This document shows, piece after piece, positions 8,235 to 11,273 of a stretch of 11,273 bases of DNA (position 1 is its first letter; each line of letters begins with the position of its first letter). Below the pieces are notes generated by a model. That model was given only the letters and a program-made list of their open reading frames with translations, made no database searches and was not told where the DNA came from. The translations under genes and the position numbers were made by a program. The DNA lies in contig PKTC01000101.1 in assembly GCA_002869305.1 (NCBI GenBank), positions 596-11,868 of the forward strand, read 5' to 3'. Origin of the DNA: Marinilabiliales bacterium (lineage in GTDB: Bacteria > Bacteroidota > Bacteroidia > Bacteroidales > UBA12077).

Positions 8235-8475
8235 TTATTCAAAAAAATAGCTTTGTGTTTTATTAAATGAAAAATTCCAGAGATTTTTGGATATGTTTTG
8301 GTTTGCATCTGCTTCAAATTTTATATTTGCATAATAACTATCTTCACCTTTAAAAATGCCCGATTTTAAACTTTTATTTTCATCATAATCGAAAATGATA
8401 GTTACTAGTTAAGCAAGTATCAAACTTATCCCATTTCACTCCTATTAGCTTACTATAGTTATCGTATTTGTACGA
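8235..8475 (-). pseudogene. Frameshifted remnant of an unrecognised protein-coding gene
   Basis: On the minus strand a coding-like frame runs from about 8402 to a TAA at 8235-8237 and contains TIIFDYDENKSLKSGIF and a tail ending in WNFSFNKTQSYFFE. Just upstream, in a frame offset by one base, comes YKYDNYSKLIGVKWDKFDTC (about 8472-8413). The composition of both pieces resembles real protein. Joining them needs one base removed or two added near 8400-8412. No start codon is apparent. The upstream piece follows in frame straight after the stop of the SnoaL-like gene, with no spacer. The family was not recognised. It could instead be ordinary non-coding sequence, but the 55-codon tail with protein-like residues argues for a decayed gene. 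Confidence 0.45.
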
Positions 8476-8832
8476 TTACCTTTTAGAATAAAAATTTTCT
8501 CGCATGACAAATTCTCCTTCCCAATGTTGTATAGCAACTTCCTCCATTTTTTTCTTATTTCCATTTTTGAATTTCAGCTCAATCCAATATTCTACCATGG
8601 TAATTCTTCTTTCTTCGTTGGATGCTATAGATCTTACTCCACCTCCAATTACTTCTTCTATTTCTTTTAGTAGGTTTTCATCATACAATCTTGCCTGATG
8701 CTTACCATTTCGTTCAATTCCATCATCTGCCATAATGATAACATCTTCATGATAAAATTTATCAAGGGCATCTAGAAGCTTACCCTCTTCTATCATTTTA
8801 AATAAATCTCTAGCTCTTTGATAATAATTCAT
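8476..8832 (-). CDS. SnoaL/NTF2-like small protein
   Basis: This 118-residue protein has the length and layout of a single cone-shaped NTF2/SnoaL-like domain: N-terminal helices (1-24), the segment KFYHEDVIIMADDGIERNGK (25-44), a helix around 52-62, and a C-terminal sheet with EYWIELKF (81-88) and IQHWEGEFVMRENFY (101-115), the last resembling the typical family ending. There is no signal peptide, so it is cytoplasmic. Members of the fold range from small isomerases and hydrolases to non-catalytic ligand binders, so no reaction is assigned. A terminator lies just upstream, so the gene probably has its own promoter within about 8833-8890, though no convincing element was found there. Confidence 0.75.
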   Translation of the reverse strand: MNYYQRARDLFKMIEEGKLLDALDKFYHEDVIIMADDGIERNGKHQARLYDENLLKEIEEVIGGGVRSIASNEERRITMVEYWIELKFKNGNKKKMEEVAIQHWEGEFVMRENFYSKR

Positions 8833-8872
8833 TGCTTGAATAGATTAAAATTGATAATTACATAAATTTACC

Positions 8873-8909
8873 AAAAAAAATAAAACCCGCTATTATTCGA
8901 GCAGGTTTT
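8873..8909 (-). terminator. Intrinsic terminator after the thioredoxin-like gene
   Basis: A hairpin with stems 8882-8891 and 8900-8909 (AAAACC-C-GCT against AGC-A-GGTTTT, one mismatch) has an 8-base loop. On the minus strand it is followed by a run of eight T residues (complement of 8873-8880). It lies about 25 bp beyond the stop of the gene at 8934-9623. Confidence 0.85.
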
Positions 8910-8933
8910 CGATCAGTTCTTTAAATTTTAAAT

Positions 8934-9623
8934 CTATAATAACTTTTCAACGACCTCAATTAAATAATTAGCACTTGGTCTGTCGTTTGTATACTGACTA
9001 TGATATTTAAACCTCACTTTTCCTTCTTTATTTAGAATATAAATGGTAGGTATATTTTGTGGAACTTTTGTTCCGCCCCATTCTTCTCTGTATAAAAATA
9101 ACCCATCTGAAACTTTATGCCCTGGATCAAATAATACAGGTACATCAAGAACAGGATTGTTTATATCATAATTATAATCTTCAGGAAAGAACTCTAAACA
9201 GTATTCTTTCCAAGCTAAAAATGCTTCTGATTGATCTTCGGGATTTTTCCAACTATGGATTGTGTTTAAACTTTTAGGAAAAGCATTAATCCAGTTTTGC
9301 AATGAATCTTTCGCATATGGTAAAACAAAATAAATATCCAAATCGTTTTCTTCTGCAAAATTTGTTTTTTTGACCGCATCAACCAATTCTAAATATTGAT
9401 AATGACAAATTGGGCACCAAACAGTTGGTGTTACTTTTCCTCTTATAAATATCAGCATTGTATTTCGGTCCTTTTCTGGAAGCTCAGTTATTTCATCTTT
9501 GGCGGATGTTAAATTAATGTCTGAAAATTGCTCTTGCACCTGGACGGGAATTACCTTGTCGTTCTGCCCAAATGTATTTAATGAAAATACAGTAATAAGT
9601 AATACTAAGATTTGCTTTTTCAT
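8934..9623 (-). CDS. Exported thioredoxin/peroxiredoxin-like protein with WCPIC motif
   Basis: This 229-residue protein has a clear signal peptide (about 1-20, ending FGQ), which puts it in the periplasm or outside the inner membrane. The thioredoxin-fold core shows LIFIRG (57-62), then WCPIC (69-73; C70 and C73), and the cis-proline region NIPTIYILNKEGKV (190-203, P192). The arrangement recalls AhpC/TSA-like redoxins with an RG-x-WCP-x-C signature, but here six residues (KVTPTV) lie between RG and WCP. A further cysteine is C142. A disulfide reductase or peroxidase-like role is plausible, and neither substrate nor electron donor is visible. It lies 93 bp downstream of the AraC regulator in the same direction, so co-transcription is possible. 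A terminator follows it. Confidence 0.82.
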   Translation of the reverse strand: MKKQILVLLITVFSLNTFGQNDKVIPVQVQEQFSDINLTSAKDEITELPEKDRNTMLIFIRGKVTPTVWCPICHYQYLELVDAVKKTNFAEENDLDIYFVLPYAKDSLQNWINAFPKSLNTIHSWKNPEDQSEAFLAWKEYCLEFFPEDYNYDINNPVLDVPVLFDPGHKVSDGLFLYREEWGGTKVPQNIPTIYILNKEGKVRFKYHSQYTNDRPSANYLIEVVEKLL

Positions 9624-9716
9624 AACTGGAATAATTTTAATTCAACATAATTATGACACGAACCTAGCTGTTAAAATTAGATTAGAAGTTCTTTTTTATA
9701 AGGAAAGACCCTTTTG

Positions 9717-10874
9717 TTAATCTTCCACTGTACTTATGTTTTTACTTCTATATTCTGAAGGAGTTAGAGAAGTTTCTTTTTTAAAAAAATTATAAAATGC
9801 AGACTTTGAATTAAAACCGCAATCGTAAGCTAACGCCATAATTTTCTCATCGGCTTTTGAAGGACTTTTTAATAATTTCTTAACATCTTTTACTCTATGC
9901 TTATTGATATATTCGAAGAAATTAAGTCCATACCTTTCATTAATTACCTGTGAAAGTTTATGAGAAGTGGTATCGATCATTCCAGCCAGTTTAGGCAGTG
10001 TTAAATTATAATCAAGATATGGTTTTTCATTATGCATAATATTATCTAGGCTTTGTTGAATATATTCAGCCTCATCATTACTTAAACCAGTTTTCAAATA
10101 TTGAGATTTCCCATTCTGCTGCCCATTACCAACTTTCATGCGCTCTGTATCTACCTGCTCATTTTGGAATTCTTGTTCATTAAAGATACCTCTCTGTTTA
10201 TGACCAAAGTAACCAATACCGAAAATATAAATAACCATTATTAACCATGTATAATGATAACTGCTAATAGTATGTTCAATGCCCAAAGCCATATACATGT
10301 ATGGGCTTGATAAAAGAAAAATTAAAAATACAGCAAAGCCATGCACTAAAAAGTTTAACCACTTTAAATCAACGTTTTGTTGAAATGAATAATAAGCTTT
10401 AATTGTTTTTTTATGTTTTCTTAATTTAAATATTAGCACAATATAATACAAGGGTGAGTTGTACATCCAAACATAATACCCTAGCTTAAATAGCAATGAA
10501 TTATTTTGATATCTAAAAAAGTTTTCTTCGATTCCTGAATAGAAATACTCTGAAAATGATAGGAATACAAAGACCAAAGGAATCAAATGAACTAAATGCT
10601 TAAGGTTCAATCTTGAGTTCTTCGAGATTGTCAAGTCAACATAAACGTATAATAAAGGACCAAGCAAAGTCCAATAAGCTATATCAAGTATAATTATAAA
10701 TGGATTTTTATCATGAAACCCGGTTTGGTTCCAATAAATAAAAATTAAATTAAACCCTAATATTAATAAATATGCAGAAAGAATATGATCTTTAAGCTCT
10801 ACTTTCTTTTTTGAACCAATTAATACAATAAAAAATAGTGCTTGTACAAAACCGATTAAATAAAGTGAATTCAT
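9717..10874 (-). CDS. Membrane-anchored AraC-family transcriptional regulator
   Basis: In this 385-residue protein the N-terminal half carries about seven hydrophobic segments (near 3-20, 30-48, 58-80, 93-108, 128-150, 174-194 and 208-225). A hydrophilic linker (226-275) follows, then a C-terminal AraC/HTH_18 domain with both helix-turn-helix units: TLPKLAGMIDTTSHKLSQVI (292-311) and DEKIMALAYDCGFNSKSAFY (342-361), ending in the family signature FFKKETSLTPSEYR (363-376). Such one-component membrane sensors are common in Bacteroidota. The DNA-binding part would be cytoplasmic. The target is unknown; the exported redoxin gene immediately downstream is the obvious candidate or partner. The ATG at 10872-10874 opens directly on the first membrane segment. 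The gene lies behind the terminator of the HD-like gene and so has its own promoter. Confidence 0.92.
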   Translation of the reverse strand: MNSLYLIGFVQALFFIVLIGSKKKVELKDHILSAYLLILGFNLIFIYWNQTGFHDKNPFIIILDIAYWTLLGPLLYVYVDLTISKNSRLNLKHLVHLIPLVFVFLSFSEYFYSGIEENFFRYQNNSLLFKLGYYVWMYNSPLYYIVLIFKLRKHKKTIKAYYSFQQNVDLKWLNFLVHGFAVFLIFLLSSPYMYMALGIEHTISSYHYTWLIMVIYIFGIGYFGHKQRGIFNEQEFQNEQVDTERMKVGNGQQNGKSQYLKTGLSNDEAEYIQQSLDNIMHNEKPYLDYNLTLPKLAGMIDTTSHKLSQVINERYGLNFFEYINKHRVKDVKKLLKSPSKADEKIMALAYDCGFNSKSAFYNFFKKETSLTPSEYRSKNISTVED

Positions 10875-10901
10875 TTAAGAAAATTTACTCTTCAATATTA
10901 C

Positions 10902-10926
10902 AAAAAAACCGCCAATTAGGCGGTTT
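10902..10926 (-). terminator. Intrinsic terminator after the HD-superfamily gene
   Basis: Stems AAACCGCC (10906-10913) and GGCGGTTT (10919-10926) enclose a 5-base loop. On the minus strand a run of seven T residues follows (complement of 10902-10908). It stands 22 bp past the stop of the gene ending at 10948. Confidence 0.9.
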
Positions 10927-10947
10927 CATATACTATAAAAATCAATA

Positions 10948-11273
10948 TTAAACTTGTAATCGACTTTTAAATGGTAAGAACGTCATAAAATCAGCATGAT
11001 GAACTAGATAAGCTTCAGTAGTTCTCTTAACCATATCGCCTTCTCCTGCATGCGTTGCAATAATATGACACACTTCGGCAGGTACACCGCATTCTTCAGC
11101 TATTGAAACACCTGAAAAAGGATGACGCAAATATTTGCCGTAATTTCCTTGTACAGACTTACCATCTTTCATTTCATATTCTAATAATTTTCCAACATCA
11201 GCTAATATAGCACCAGCGATTAAAACGTCCATATTCACTGGTAATTCACCATGATACATTGCATTAACCGTAT
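10948..11273 (-). CDS. HD-superfamily hydrolase-like protein, C-terminal part (cut by right window edge)
   Basis: An ATG at 11257-11259 would give 103 residues, but the frame stays open to the window edge and reads TVNA before that methionine, so the gene most likely starts outside the window. The visible part resembles the HD phosphohydrolase fold: DVLIAGAILADVGKLLEYE (11-29, counted from that Met) aligns with the usual 'LIAGALLHDVGK' segment, followed by RHPFSG, IIATHAGEG and LVHHADFM. At the signature position the usual His-Asp reads Ala-Asp (A20-D21). Members hydrolyse phosphoesters with His/Asp-bound metal. With the His missing, activity here is uncertain, although other His residues remain. 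A terminator follows the gene. Confidence 0.7.
   Translation of the reverse strand, partial: TVNAMYHGELPVNMDVLIAGAILADVGKLLEYEMKDGKSVQGNYGKYLRHPFSGVSIAEECGVPAEVCHIIATHAGEGDMVKRTTEAYLVHHADFMTFLPFKSRLQV

Noticed and set aside
9624..9716. Terminator or promoter between the AraC and redoxin genes
   Set aside because: Only a 4-bp hairpin (AAGG/CCTT) and no exact TAnnTTTG element were found, too weak to call either.

Overview
The window is AT-rich bacterial DNA that looks like a member of the Bacteroidota (Bacteroidetes). The clues are genes with little or no Shine-Dalgarno signal, a TAnnTTTG-type promoter element, an AraC regulator fused to a multi-pass membrane sensor, and long ATPase-less FtsX/MacB-type permeases next to an NtrC-type two-component system. 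No genus can be named from sequence alone, and no tRNA, rRNA, CRISPR array or insertion sequence was seen.

Left block (1-1747, minus strand): a two-component pair. The sigma-54-dependent response regulator comes first and the sensor histidine kinase follows with an 11-bp overlap. The kinase runs off the left edge, so only its N-terminal 130 residues (two membrane segments, linker, start of a PAS-like region) are present.

Divergent control region (1748-1959): it holds a candidate housekeeping promoter for the regulator, a probable activator-binding region (10-bp inverted repeat enclosing three GTC steps exactly 11 bp apart), and a good candidate sigma-54 promoter (TTGGCAC at 1894) firing to the right. 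The layout suggests that the regulator controls the rightward operon and possibly itself.

Central operon (1960-8221, plus strand): an exported class-C beta-lactamase-fold serine hydrolase with a C-terminal TPR tail, then two tandem paralogous FtsX/MacB-type permeases of 778 and 785 residues. It closes with a strong hairpin terminator. No ATPase, periplasmic adaptor or outer-membrane channel lies in the window, so the permeases must find an ATPase elsewhere or work without one. The likely theme is an envelope-stress or export response made by kinase, regulator, sigma-54 promoter, hydrolase and permeases; the signal and substrate are unknown.

Right block (8235-11273, all minus strand): in transcription order, an HD-superfamily hydrolase-like gene cut by the right edge, a terminator, a membrane-anchored AraC regulator, an exported thioredoxin/peroxiredoxin-like protein, a terminator, a SnoaL/NTF2-like small protein, and a frameshifted gene remnant that faces the central operon across a bidirectional terminator.
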